Assembly: GCA_965221175.1 (NCBI GenBank)
Contig: OZ244867.1
Coordinates: forward strand, 62,001 to 126,000
Source: JAJDZL01 sp965221175
GTDB lineage: Bacteria; Pseudomonadota; Gammaproteobacteria; Arenicellales; JAJDZL01
Length of the DNA: 64,000 nucleotides
Direction: 5' to 3'
The notes beneath the pieces were generated by a model that worked only from the letters and a program-made list of their open reading frames with translations, had not been told where the DNA came from and ran no database searches. Positions within the stretch are counted from its first letter, which is position 1; every line of letters starts with the position of its first letter. Shown one piece after another: positions 55,051-63,756 of this stretch. A program made the position numbers and the translations under genes.

Positions 55051-56295
55051 ATGGACGATTATAAACTGGACATAAAAGCGGACAAAATAGTAGCCTCGGA
55101 AGGATCTGACCGGGGTGAATTGGTTAAAAGTATGGAGCCCTTGCTTATTGCCGGGGGCTCAAAATACCGCTCGGTTCTGACTGATCTCGCGCTTGACCTA
55201 GCCGTCCGTTCGGCAGGTCTCGGCAGGAGTCTGCCTGAAGGTTTGCTTGTCGCCCTTTCAAAACTGGTCCGAACGGTGAACTGCTATTACAGCAACCTAA
55301 TCGAGGGGCATGATACGCACCCGGTCGATATCGAGCGCGCCTTGAAAAACGACTACAGCGCTGATACTGCAAAACGTAACCTCCAGCTTGAAGCCAAGGC
55401 CCATATCGCAGTCCAACAGTGGATTGATGAGGGCGGCCTAGTGGCACAAGCCGCTTCCGTGAACGGCATCTGTGAGATTCATAGACGCTTTTGTGAACTA
55501 CTTCCTGAAACGCTACTCCAGGTTACGGACACTGACACCGGAGAACGCGTCAGACTGGTTCCTGGAGAACTACGCTATAAGGATGTCATAGTTGGCCAAC
55601 ATGTCGCGATAAGCCCCGGCGCACTACCGAGATTTTTGAAGAGGTTTGAGGAAGTCTATAGCAGCCTTGGTAAGACGGACACGCTCTTGGCAGCCGCCGC
55701 GGCGCATCACCGCCTTTTGTGGATTCACCCTTTCCTTGACGGCAATGGTCGCGTCGCAAGGCTGATGTCCTATGCAATGCTCCTTGAAACACTGGACGCC
55801 AAAGGCATCTGGTCAATCGCGAGAGGCCTAGCCCGTAATGTTGCGGATTATAAAACGCACCTTGCGAACTGTGACATGCGTCGCCGCAATGATGTTGATG
55901 GACGCGGAAACTTAAGCGAAGAGGCGCTACGCCGGTTCACAGAATTTTTCCTAACAACTTGCATCGATCAGGTTAGTTTTATGGAAGAGATTATGCAACC
56001 GAACCGACTACGTTATCGCATCCTCATGTGGGCCGAGGAAGAAATCCGCGCGGGTAAGCTGCCGCCTAAATCAAGGCAGGTGCTGGAAGCGATTCTGTAT
56101 CGCGGTCAATTAACACGCGGTGAAATTCCAGGACTTCTCGGCACGAGCGAACGCCATGCACGGCGCATCACTTTAGCGCTAGTCGATCATGAAGTGCTCA
56201 CATCGGAAAGCACCCGCGCCCCACTCCACCTGACTTTCTCTGCCGGACTGGTTTCACGCTGGATGCCGGGGCTATATCCTGAATGGAACGAGTAA
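55051..56295 (+). CDS. fic: Fic-family AMP-transferase (class II-like, self-inhibited)
   Basis: A 414-residue Fic protein. The catalytic motif is HPFLDGNGRVAR, with His226 and the phosphate-binding GNGR. The inhibitory helix is present upstream in the same chain: YYSNLIEGH, with S81...E85-G86 matching (S/T)xxxE(G/N), so it is a class II Fic. The C-terminal 90 residues form a winged-helix-like unit (RGQLTRGEIPGLLGTSERHARRI). Fic enzymes usually transfer AMP to target proteins. Single gene. Function here could be regulatory or toxin-like. Confidence 0.92.
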   Translation: MDDYKLDIKADKIVASEGSDRGELVKSMEPLLIAGGSKYRSVLTDLALDLAVRSAGLGRSLPEGLLVALSKLVRTVNCYYSNLIEGHDTHPVDIERALKNDYSADTAKRNLQLEAKAHIAVQQWIDEGGLVAQAASVNGICEIHRRFCELLPETLLQVTDTDTGERVRLVPGELRYKDVIVGQHVAISPGALPRFLKRFEEVYSSLGKTDTLLAAAAAHHRLLWIHPFLDGNGRVARLMSYAMLLETLDAKGIWSIARGLARNVADYKTHLANCDMRRRNDVDGRGNLSEEALRRFTEFFLTTCIDQVSFMEEIMQPNRLRYRILMWAEEEIRAGKLPPKSRQVLEAILYRGQLTRGEIPGLLGTSERHARRITLALVDHEVLTSESTRAPLHLTFSAGLVSRWMPGLYPEWNE

Positions 56296-56923
56296 CTGGA
56301 TTGGTTCGGTGTAGCGTTCAGGTTGATCCATTTGGGGACAATTGAATTCAGTTAATCAGGATTTATCTGTGATCTATCACAGAGCACTGCAATCGGTTGA
56401 TTAAATAGTTTTGTTGATGTTCTAATCGAAGAACAAGTTTGTCGTGGGGAAGGCCAAGATCTTGCCCACCAGATTGTAAATACTGGGTGGTCGCAAATAG
56501 AACCACGAAAAAGGCGGGTAGAATCCCAGTGGAAGTCATTGTCGAAAGAATCCACATTGGCACTACAGTCAGTTGGAAAGAGGATCCCATACGTACAAAT
56601 TTTGTCATGCTTCCGCTACAAAGAATCTATCCTGATTAGGTTACGAATTTCATTGACTTTTCGGTGTAAGGTAACCTGTTCGAACTAGTAGTAAAGGGAT
56701 TTGTCAAGCAATTTTCCCTAGTTGGGAAGTATATTGGGCCGAATGGTCACTGGATAACACAAAAAATTTGCAATTGTAAATGACCTGTGTGAGCGCTCGA
56801 ACACTAAAGGCGCATCAAACTAGCGGAGTGGATAGTCGAGAAAGCGAAAGACAGGGCCTTTGATATAATTTACTATCGCAAATTTTCGGGTAATTGAGAA
56901 GCGATTCGGATATATTTTCTACA
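56296..56923. other. Intergenic region
   Basis: About 630 bp without a supported gene. The near-palindrome TCTGTGATCTATCACAGA at 56368-56385 has 8-bp arms and could be an operator. Confidence 0.35.
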
Positions 56924-57211
56924 ATGCGTCAGTGGAAAGAACTGGCGCGAAAAGGTTCAAACACAAAACCGGAGAGCTGGTTCAATTACTTGGACTCTAC
57001 GGTTTGGTCTGGAACTGGAGTAGTTGCCCCTTTCGTGATAGAAGACAAAGATTTGAGAGTATACTGCTTGCGGGATCAAGTAGTCGTTATTGAAAGATTG
57101 AGGAAGCGGGATGCTGTCCATCGCAATTCACTCACACTACCAGATAATGTATACACAGAAAACATAGGTTGGGTTGAAGAACGGGCGGTTACTCTGCCAC
57201 AAGTAAATTGA
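56924..57211 (+). CDS. Small protein of unknown function (possible)
   Basis: A 95-residue frame (MRQWKELARKGSNTKPESWF...) with a moderately hydrophobic centre (VVAPFVIEDKDLRVYCL and QVVVIERL). It has a plausible strand pattern but no recognised motif and no strong ribosome site. It lies 161 bp before the retron effector gene on the same strand. It could be a small partner gene or chance. Confidence 0.35.
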   Translation: MRQWKELARKGSNTKPESWFNYLDSTVWSGTGVVAPFVIEDKDLRVYCLRDQVVVIERLRKRDAVHRNSLTLPDNVYTENIGWVEERAVTLPQVN

Positions 57212-57372
57212 GCATTATTTTTCTGAGATTTATCTTCCTGAATTCGTACTGTCGGCTTTGACCGCAGTGGATTTGAATATCAACCCAAACTGTATTGTCA
57301 ACTTAATCACTCCTTCAGTAAATCCGCGCATAGCTCTAATCAATTTGAGATGAATCCGATCTCACATCGAAA

Positions 57373-58632
57373 ATGCATTTGAAGCCGATTGAATTAGACT
57401 ATCTTCTTCTTACCAAACAGGGCACCGCTTGGCTGGATAATTTTCAGCCCAAGGACTTGAATGCCGCTCGGCTCTTGGTCAAAGGACTCACCCTTGTGTC
57501 CTTGTCCAAATTCGCACGCACAATTGGGCATATGGTGAGAACCGAGGCGGGTCTAGTCAATGGACCAGTGGCTCTTTTCGCTGTCCGTGAGGTAACCCAG
57601 AACACTTCCTATTTCGACCAAGCAATCACCGGGAGTGGTAGAAGGAAAAAGGTTAAAACTGTTGATGCCGTTGGAAGGGGCGCAGATATCGGTAGCGAAG
57701 GCCTTGTGGCTAGTATCTTGCGCAACATTGGCAGACAGGAAACAAGTAAATTCCTAAACCATCCCACCGTCGCAAATATGCGCGAGAATAAGTGCCGCAC
57801 TATCATCGTGGTAGACGACCTTATCGGCTCCGGAAAGCGTACCCGAGAATTTCTCGACGCAATCTGGCTTGACCGAACCATTCGCTCTTGGTGGTCCCTC
57901 GGTTACATCCGATTTAAGGTCATTGCATTTGCAGGGACACGGATGGGCATCTATCGCGTCAAGCGGGCAACATATGGCCCTACGGTCTCAGTCGACCGCG
58001 ATTGTCCAACCTTTTCGGGATTGCCTTGGCGTGAATCGCAACGAATGCAGATTACTCAGCTTTGCGAGACATATGCTCCAAAGACATCTAAGTCGAAAAT
58101 GGGCTTGGGTTATGGAGACACAATGGCTAGTTTGGTGTTTGAGCACGGCTGTCCCAACAACGCACCTGCCATAATTTGGGCATCTGGTTCTAAGGATGCT
58201 AAGTGGCAGCCTCTTTTTCCGAACCGCTCTGTATCACAGCACCACCAGTCCATCTTCCCGCTGGAAGTCGTCCGTCGCGACCCCATTTCCGTGCTGGTTG
58301 ATGCTGGACAGTCGAAGTTGGCGGAAACAGATCTGCAACGGATTGGAAGTGTGGAATCAGAACAATTCCTGATGCTGATGGCGCTCATCGCAAAAGGCAT
58401 CCGACGTAACGACGCGCTGACGTATGCAACGGGGTTATCGAATGCAGAATTAGAAACGATACTGGGTAAATGTATCAATTGGGGAATGATAACGCTAACA
58501 CGCCGAATCACCAGCACTGGCCGTGCGGAGCTTGAGCATATTCGGCACACAAAACGCTTGGAACCAGAAGTTCCCCCGCTTTCTGGCGAAACCTACTATC
58601 CAAAGCAGTTGAGGGGGCCCACTAGTGGTTAG
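57373..58632 (+). CDS. Retron-associated phosphoribosyltransferase-like effector
   Basis: A 419-residue protein. The central region has the PRPP-loop signature TIIVVDDLIGSGKRTREFL (D148/D149, G152-x-G154-K155). The N-terminal part may be a cap domain. The C-terminal 80 residues form a winged-helix-like unit (KGIRRNDALTYATGLSNAEL). The gene ends where the structured region before the reverse transcriptase begins. Phosphoribosyltransferase-like effectors are described beside some retron reverse transcriptases, in the order effector, ncRNA, RT. The effector is thought to be held inactive by the RT-msDNA complex; its substrate is not known. The frame is intact. Confidence 0.8.
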   Translation: MHLKPIELDYLLLTKQGTAWLDNFQPKDLNAARLLVKGLTLVSLSKFARTIGHMVRTEAGLVNGPVALFAVREVTQNTSYFDQAITGSGRRKKVKTVDAVGRGADIGSEGLVASILRNIGRQETSKFLNHPTVANMRENKCRTIIVVDDLIGSGKRTREFLDAIWLDRTIRSWWSLGYIRFKVIAFAGTRMGIYRVKRATYGPTVSVDRDCPTFSGLPWRESQRMQITQLCETYAPKTSKSKMGLGYGDTMASLVFEHGCPNNAPAIIWASGSKDAKWQPLFPNRSVSQHHQSIFPLEVVRRDPISVLVDAGQSKLAETDLQRIGSVESEQFLMLMALIAKGIRRNDALTYATGLSNAELETILGKCINWGMITLTRRITSTGRAELEHIRHTKRLEPEVPPLSGETYYPKQLRGPTSG

Positions 58633-58838
58633 TGCGCGCCGGTCGTTCTTCGGCCGGTGTCTAGACGGCCAATTGAACAGTGGTCGTCGGGGCGCGGAGT
58701 GCCGCAGCCCTAAGGAGAAGCCGAGGCTTGACGGGAGGTGCATGCACCTTTCCCCGCTCGTCGAGCGTCCGTCGAGAGCCTCGTGAGAATGGTGCATGTA
58801 CCTGCCCTGGCGGGCAGGTTGCCACCGAAGTAGCCGCC
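58621..58838 (+). ncRNA. Candidate retron msr-msd RNA
   Basis: The 200 bp before the reverse transcriptase are GC-rich and highly foldable. GCCGGTCG (58638-58645) pairs with CGGCCGGT (58651-58658). GAGGCTTGACGG (58723-58734) pairs with CCGTCGAGAGCCTC (58769-58782). CCTGCCC (58801-58807) pairs with GGGCAGG (58812-58818). The ends ACTAGTGGT and GCCACCGAAGT are partly complementary and could be a1/a2. TTAGTGCGC could contain the priming G. Boundaries are estimates. Confidence 0.55.
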
Positions 58839-59963
58839 ATGTGGTCCCCTCAACGTTACATCAGGCAAGGTCACGTGCAGGATGTTCCGAGAGAAACTCT
58901 ATGCACAGCCGTTGATAGTCTTGACCGTTTCTATGCTCAACAACCAGATATCCCTGCCCTCCTGACGCTAGGTCATCTTGCCCAGCGCACCCAAGTGCCT
59001 TATTGGCGGCTAAGGTCGGTTGTGGAACGATCTTCAGAATGCTATCGGCACTTCACCATTCGCAAACGGTCCGGTGGACGCCGCAACATCAGCGTACCTC
59101 AACCTGACCTAATGACGGCACAGCGATGGCTGACCGTCCACATCTTGAACAAGCAACCCGTACATCCAGCTAGCTATGCTTTCAAGCCCGGGTCTTCCAT
59201 TACTCATTGTGCCGCCCGCCACACTGGAGCCCGTTGGTTGGTAAAGATGGACATCTCAAGTTTCTTCAATGCCATCTCGGAGATTCAGGTTTTTCATGTC
59301 TTTCGGTCTTTGGGCTACCAGCCACTGGTGGCGTTCGAGTTGGCTCGCCTAACTACCTACACCTCTTACAACTCAAGCCGATACAGGTTTCAAAAGTGGC
59401 GGAACAGTAATCGGCACGCAACCATCAATATGTATAAGAACGACCGCGTTGGTCACCTACCCCAAGGCGCACCGACTAGTCCGATGCTGTCCAACTTGGT
59501 CATGCAAAAACTCGACTGCAAAATAGCAAACGTTGCAAAAATAGCGAGGCTTAATTACACACGCTACAGTGACGATCTGACCTTCTCTACACGAGGTAAC
59601 TTCACTCGTGCTCTGGCGCTGAAATTTATTCGCACTGTCACTGATCAGCTACGACCCGCTAGCTTATTTCCAAATTTGCGCAAGACGGTTATAGTTCCAC
59701 CTGGTGCTCGAAAGATAGTGCTGGGCCTTGTTGTGGATGACGTCCAACCGCGACTGTCCAGAGAATTTCGTAATGGCCTTCGTCAGCATCTATATTATCT
59801 AAAGAAATTTGGTCCAATTGAGCACATGAACCAGCGTGGATTCGAGACGGTGCTTGGTATGAAGTATCACATCCGTGGGCGCATAGATTTCGCGCACATG
59901 GTAGATCGTCCCTATGCAGAGGAAATGTTAGCCCACTTTCAAGCGGTTGATTGGCTAGTCTGA
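58839..59963 (+). CDS. Retron-type reverse transcriptase
   Basis: A 374-residue RT. Motifs in order: WRLRSVVERSSECYRHF and KRSGGRRNISVP (finger), YAFKPGSSITHCAARHTG (retron NAxxH-like region with variant residues), MDISSFFNAI (first Asp), LPQGAPTSPMLSNLV (about 207-221), YTRYSDDLTF (Y243-S-D-D), KTVIVP, and LGLVVDDVQPRL (region Y/VTG equivalent). The usual YADD has a Ser here, which RTs tolerate. The chosen ATG at 58839 avoids translating the predicted msr-msd. It probably makes msDNA and forms a toxin-antitoxin-like complex with the upstream phosphoribosyltransferase-like protein. Confidence 0.88.
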   Translation: MWSPQRYIRQGHVQDVPRETLCTAVDSLDRFYAQQPDIPALLTLGHLAQRTQVPYWRLRSVVERSSECYRHFTIRKRSGGRRNISVPQPDLMTAQRWLTVHILNKQPVHPASYAFKPGSSITHCAARHTGARWLVKMDISSFFNAISEIQVFHVFRSLGYQPLVAFELARLTTYTSYNSSRYRFQKWRNSNRHATINMYKNDRVGHLPQGAPTSPMLSNLVMQKLDCKIANVAKIARLNYTRYSDDLTFSTRGNFTRALALKFIRTVTDQLRPASLFPNLRKTVIVPPGARKIVLGLVVDDVQPRLSREFRNGLRQHLYYLKKFGPIEHMNQRGFETVLGMKYHIRGRIDFAHMVDRPYAEEMLAHFQAVDWLV

Positions 59964-60797
59964 CAATCAACGCAAACAAACGTTTTGGTTCAAAATCATC
60001 TTAAACTAGATTGAAAGAGAATTCGAATAAAGAAGTAAATATTTTTATTGTATGGCTGTTGATCACAATAAAAATATTCCTTTCAAGTCATATTGTTGAT
60101 ACATGGAACTTTAGTTGGCGATGCAAACTCTTTGTCAACACTAGTTCTACCAATTGACAAAGACGCGTTAGTCTATAGTACGGGTTGATAGCATACAGAA
60201 TTGTCAGCGGCCGTAGAGGCGATTTATGAAAGCGCACCTAGACGGGTCGGATAATATTCAGAAGAAGCGCTTTTGAAATAGTTGGCGCGATTTTGTAAGT
60301 GACTAAACCGAGCGGTGCGCCGCGACCAGCCATGTTCGTATATCCGGCTCCGCTGAATATAGCAGAAGGGAAAGAAGTTTTTTGATGCTCACAAGTGAAA
60401 CAAAAGTCATCTTTCGTATCGCTTTTAGAGAGAAAGTGAACTGATATTTTATTTGAGATTCACAAACGATCAACAAACTGGAAAGTGATGTAATAGCCTA
60501 GTTGCAATTCAGATGCTATGATTTGAATATTCTGATACGGATATCAGAATTGGACGATGGGGAAAAGGCCTCAATTCTCACAACACTTATCAAGAAATGT
60601 CAGTCACGAGATATCTATCCATCGTTGTACTCAATCGATAATCCAGAAGTCAAACTGCATTCGGCTTCCGAATGGCATACACTGAAACTCCCGAACTAGA
60701 CACTCTTCAAGTAGCAGTGAAATATGGTTAATACGGTTTGAATTACCTTGCGAAGTCTAGTGGCACCTTCCGTCGGCGAATGCACGCTCTTGTTTGT
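59964..60797. other. Region downstream of the retron
   Basis: About 830 bp with the inverted repeat at 60038 and an unassigned frame near 60502-60699 (ILIRISELDDGEKASILTTL). No firm gene. Confidence 0.35.
60038..60078. repeat. A/T-rich inverted repeat with 14-bp arms
   Basis: AATATTTTTATTGT at 60038-60051 pairs exactly with 60065-60078 across a 13-nt loop, 75 bp after the RT stop. It could end the retron transcript or be another palindromic scar. Confidence 0.65.
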
Positions 60798-60950
60798 CAG
60801 CCGAGTGCTGGAAAACGGTATGCTCGGATTGACGAGCGGTTACTGGAGACGAAGGGATGGCTTGGATTGAGACGCTGGCATTTTGCGAAATCTGCCAGCA
60901 GCAGTTTCCCCCATTGTTCTAATTCCACCGTGCCAGTAGTCGACTCTACC
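60798..60950 (+). ncRNA. Group II intron-like 3' end (third copy)
   Basis: AGCCGAGTGCTGGAAAACGG followed by TATGCTCGGATTGACGAGCGG gives a domain V-like hairpin. TTACTGG then pairs with CCAGTAG near CGACTCTACC at the end. It matches the copy at 33281-33436 over most of its length. No maturase is adjacent. Confidence 0.5.
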
Positions 60951-61046
60951 GATTCAAATATTCTAGAATCAAAGTTAAGCCAGCACAAAGAGTATTGATT
61001 TCAGTTTCAACCCAATGGTCATAAACATAAATCAAATGTAGTTCAA

Positions 61047-61976
61047 TTAGTAGCAAGTCACTCCCGCTTGATCAATAAACTGAATCCATAATAAATGCGC
61101 CACGGCTTGTGGTGTGAGTGGTTGCTCATTTCCAAATTTATGGAACAACAGCGGTTTTAAATTTAGTTCGTAGTCGTCGCTTTCCACAGTGAAGGCACCG
61201 TTAACACTATTAGAATTAAGATCTTCATCGGAAAATAAAAAGTTTATGTCACCAATGCTAGCGAAAACGTTTTTTTGCGCGGACTGTGATGTGCGCCCTG
61301 TGCGGTTTGCATTATTTACGAGCATACATCTAAATTCATAGGGCTTGTTATCGGTAAATCTCCCTTGTAGCAGATTTTCTTTATTGATGTCGGCGATATT
61401 CGCTTCGAAATATTCACGGAAAGTATTGAAAGACTCTCGCCCAAAATTTTCACGATCAATTTCGTCAAATTCATGTTTGATGTGATACCCCTTCATTTGT
61501 TCTTTTGCTTTTTCCTTTATGTGATCGATACATTGGGGTTCAATCACTATTTTTTGAGTAAAATCAACTCGGCGAGCTTCCTTTACGATATCCAAATACG
61601 CATTGTCCCAATTACTAATGGGTTTACCATCGTAAGGAACGGCTTTGAGCGCTCTAAGTGGCGATTCTTGCCATTCGCACGGTTCAACAATGACGGGAAT
61701 GACTATAGCAGTCCTCTCATCCCTACACTTTAGCGCTCTTTCCATTTCCTGTTCATAGCAGTAATCAGAGGCAAGAAAATCGGGATTAACCAGTATAAGA
61801 AAAAGATCGCATGCTTCTAATTTTTCAGAAATTTCTTCATCTAATCTGCTACTGGCCATAATTTCTCAATCAAACCAAATCTCAATTAATCCTTGACGTT
61901 GTAACAAATTTAAGTGAACCTTCAAGCGCTCTTGAGCACGACTGTCTTCATGGGACTACGCAGTAAAAACTTTCAT
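61047..61976 (-). pseudogene. TIR-domain protein with two nonsense codons
   Basis: One frame of 310 codons runs from ATG 61976. It opens MKVFTA, then TAG (codon 7), then SHEDSRAQERLKVHLNLL and LIEIWFD, then TGA (codon 37), then EIMASSRLDEEISEKLEA, LILVNPDFLASDYCYEQE and IVIPVIVEPCEWQESPL. This is a complete TIR domain (about 1-140) except for the two stops. Codon 7 should be Tyr in the usual YSHxD motif. The last 170 residues are an unknown C-terminal domain. TIR proteins in islands often deplete NAD or make signalling nucleotides. Translation could only restart at codon 40, so the product would lack the first part of the TIR fold. Confidence 0.8.
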
Positions 61977-62435
61977 TATTCTTTCAAATATTTAATGTAG
62001 AATAAATTTTATAAGCTCGCTTCGGGTAAGGCGAACGACGTGATGTGGGAAAATATTGAACGGCTTCTCGCTCCCAACATTGCCAACTCATTGGGCAGTA
62101 TGAATTTTTCGGTAGTTGTTGGTGGTAATTGCGCCTCGAATCCAGTCCAGAACTACGCAGAACTGTTCCTGTGTCTTAATATGTCGAAGTTTGGCTAAAT
62201 CAACATCTGTTTTGAATCTGGCGGACTAGTGAACCGATCAACCACAATTAGTTTCACCGAGTGAGGCAATACAAACTCCTAATGCATCGAATGGTCGCAC
62301 TGATTGGAGAACTATGGCGCATGATCTTGCTAACCACGACATCAAAGACCAAACGCATGCGAACTATCCGGACTTAATCGAAATTGCATCGGCCACTGTG
62401 GTTTCGCTATTTTTAACCTAACCTAGTATCGTAAC
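61977..62435. other. Intergenic region with a possible short frame
   Basis: About 460 bp. From ATG 62042 to TAA 62198-62200 a 52-codon frame reads WENIERLLAPNIANSLG and FSVVVGGNCASNPVQNYAEL. It looks protein-like but has no recognised family and no clear ribosome site. It may be a remnant linked to the TIR gene or the HNH gene. Confidence 0.3.
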
Positions 62436-63335
62436 TTGAGCAAGGCTGTATTTACAACCAAGGTAGACACTACCTACGACGACCTTCCCGAGGTTCACTA
62501 TCACTTCCCCAAGAGGTATTTGAGGGTAGCTCAAGCGGCAATTGGCGACTGGATCGTATACTACGAACCGAGCCGAAGCAGTGGAGATCGAAATAGCAGG
62601 GGTGGGCGTCTGTCATATTTCGCTACCGCTAAGGTGAAATTCATCAAAAATGATCCGGAGCGGGAAGACCATTTCTACGCTTTCGTTTCTGATTATCTGG
62701 AATTTGATCTTGCGGTTCCGTTCAAGGAAGGTAACCACTACTACGAATCGGTTCTCCAACGTAATGACGGTCAGACGAACAAGGGTGCCTTCGGCCGGTC
62801 TGTTCGAACAATCCCGGACGAAGAGTACGAAAGTATCCTTCATTCAGGTTTTAGTAGTTTGATTGTCGCAGACGAGCAGGCCTTAGAAGAATCGAATGCG
62901 GGGCTTGATGAGGAACCGTTGGTACTTGATAGACCATTTATCCAACAAGTGGTGAAAAGGCGCTTCCGTGACGCCGCGTTTTCAAAGCAAGTCAAACAAG
63001 CATACAACGACACCTGCGCCGTCACTGGTCTTAAGCTCATCAACGGTGGAGGGAAGTCCGAGGTTCAGGCTGCCCACATCCATCCCGTTAAGCGCGACGG
63101 ACCGGATTCAGTAAGAAACGGCATTGCATTGAGTGCAACCGTGCACTGGATGTTTGACCGCGGTTTGATATCAATCGACGATGATTACTCAATCTTGGTG
63201 GCCAATGACCGCATTGCCGACCCGATTATGTCGATGTTGAATTCTAACCGACGTCTATTGTTGCCGGCTGCACATATACTTACACCGCACCCTCGGTTCG
63301 TGCGGTATCACCGGGAAAACGTATACAAGGGCTGA
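62436..63335 (+). CDS. HNH restriction endonuclease-like protein
   Basis: A 299-residue protein starting at TTG. The N-terminal 130 residues (AIGDWIVYYEPSR, LSYFATAKVKFI, FYAFVSDYLEFDLAVPF) resemble PUA/EVE-like modules that read modified bases. The C-terminal HNH domain has CAVTGLKLING, VQAAHIHPVKRDG (H214, H216), NGIALSATVHWMFDRGLISI and a later His. HNH endonucleases of this layout are usually type II or modification-dependent restriction enzymes. A C5-methyltransferase gene starts 420 bp downstream on the same strand, so a restriction-modification pair is likely. Intact frame. Confidence 0.78.
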   Translation: MSKAVFTTKVDTTYDDLPEVHYHFPKRYLRVAQAAIGDWIVYYEPSRSSGDRNSRGGRLSYFATAKVKFIKNDPEREDHFYAFVSDYLEFDLAVPFKEGNHYYESVLQRNDGQTNKGAFGRSVRTIPDEEYESILHSGFSSLIVADEQALEESNAGLDEEPLVLDRPFIQQVVKRRFRDAAFSKQVKQAYNDTCAVTGLKLINGGGKSEVQAAHIHPVKRDGPDSVRNGIALSATVHWMFDRGLISIDDDYSILVANDRIADPIMSMLNSNRRLLLPAAHILTPHPRFVRYHRENVYKG

Positions 63336-63514
63336 ATAGGTAGTCGAGCAGTTGGATCACTCTCTCTGTACATACTAAACGAGCCCTTGAATCAGGTAGG
63401 TGCCGAGGAATTTCTCAATGCCCGTAAGCGACCTAGTTTGAGTTTTGGATTTGTTAATTGAAATTCCGTATTTGCCGATTCTAGGAAAGTGACCTCAGCA
63501 TCAACGCTAGTATA

Positions 63515-63637
63515 ATGACCGTTCAGGAAGTGGCTAGCTGTCTTAGTATTAAACAGAAGACGGTAAATAAACTTACCTCAAAGCGAAAGACTCCCGCATT
63601 TAATATCGGTTGCGTTTTGCGTTTTCATTGCACTTAG
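63515..63637 (+). CDS. Short HTH/excisionase-like frame (possibly truncated)
   Basis: A 40-codon frame reads MTVQEVASCLSIKQKTVNKL and TSKRKTPAFNIGCVLRF, the helix-turn-helix start of excisionase/HTH_17 proteins. It ends at TAG one or two residues after the last strand, where the family continues with ERW-type sequence. It may be a truncated controller of the neighbouring restriction-modification genes. Confidence 0.45.
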   Translation: MTVQEVASCLSIKQKTVNKLTSKRKTPAFNIGCVLRFHCT

Positions 63638-63756
63638 GTCGAATCTTGAATAGACGAACAATAGGTGCTGAAATCTGGTACCAAAAGGAGAGTTGAATTG
63701 GCCAAGCCAGTCGAAATGTCAAACGAGCGGGTCTCACCTTGTAGAGGTTGTGCGAA

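Noticed and set aside
56368..56385. TCTGTGATCTATCACAGA as a CRP site
   Set aside because: The TGTGA and TCACA halves are separated by 4 rather than 6 bases, and no promoter is placed to use it.
58680..58838. Upstream start for the reverse transcriptase
   Set aside because: The extra 53 codons run through the predicted msr-msd RNA and give Arg/Gly/Cys-rich sequence not seen in retron RTs.
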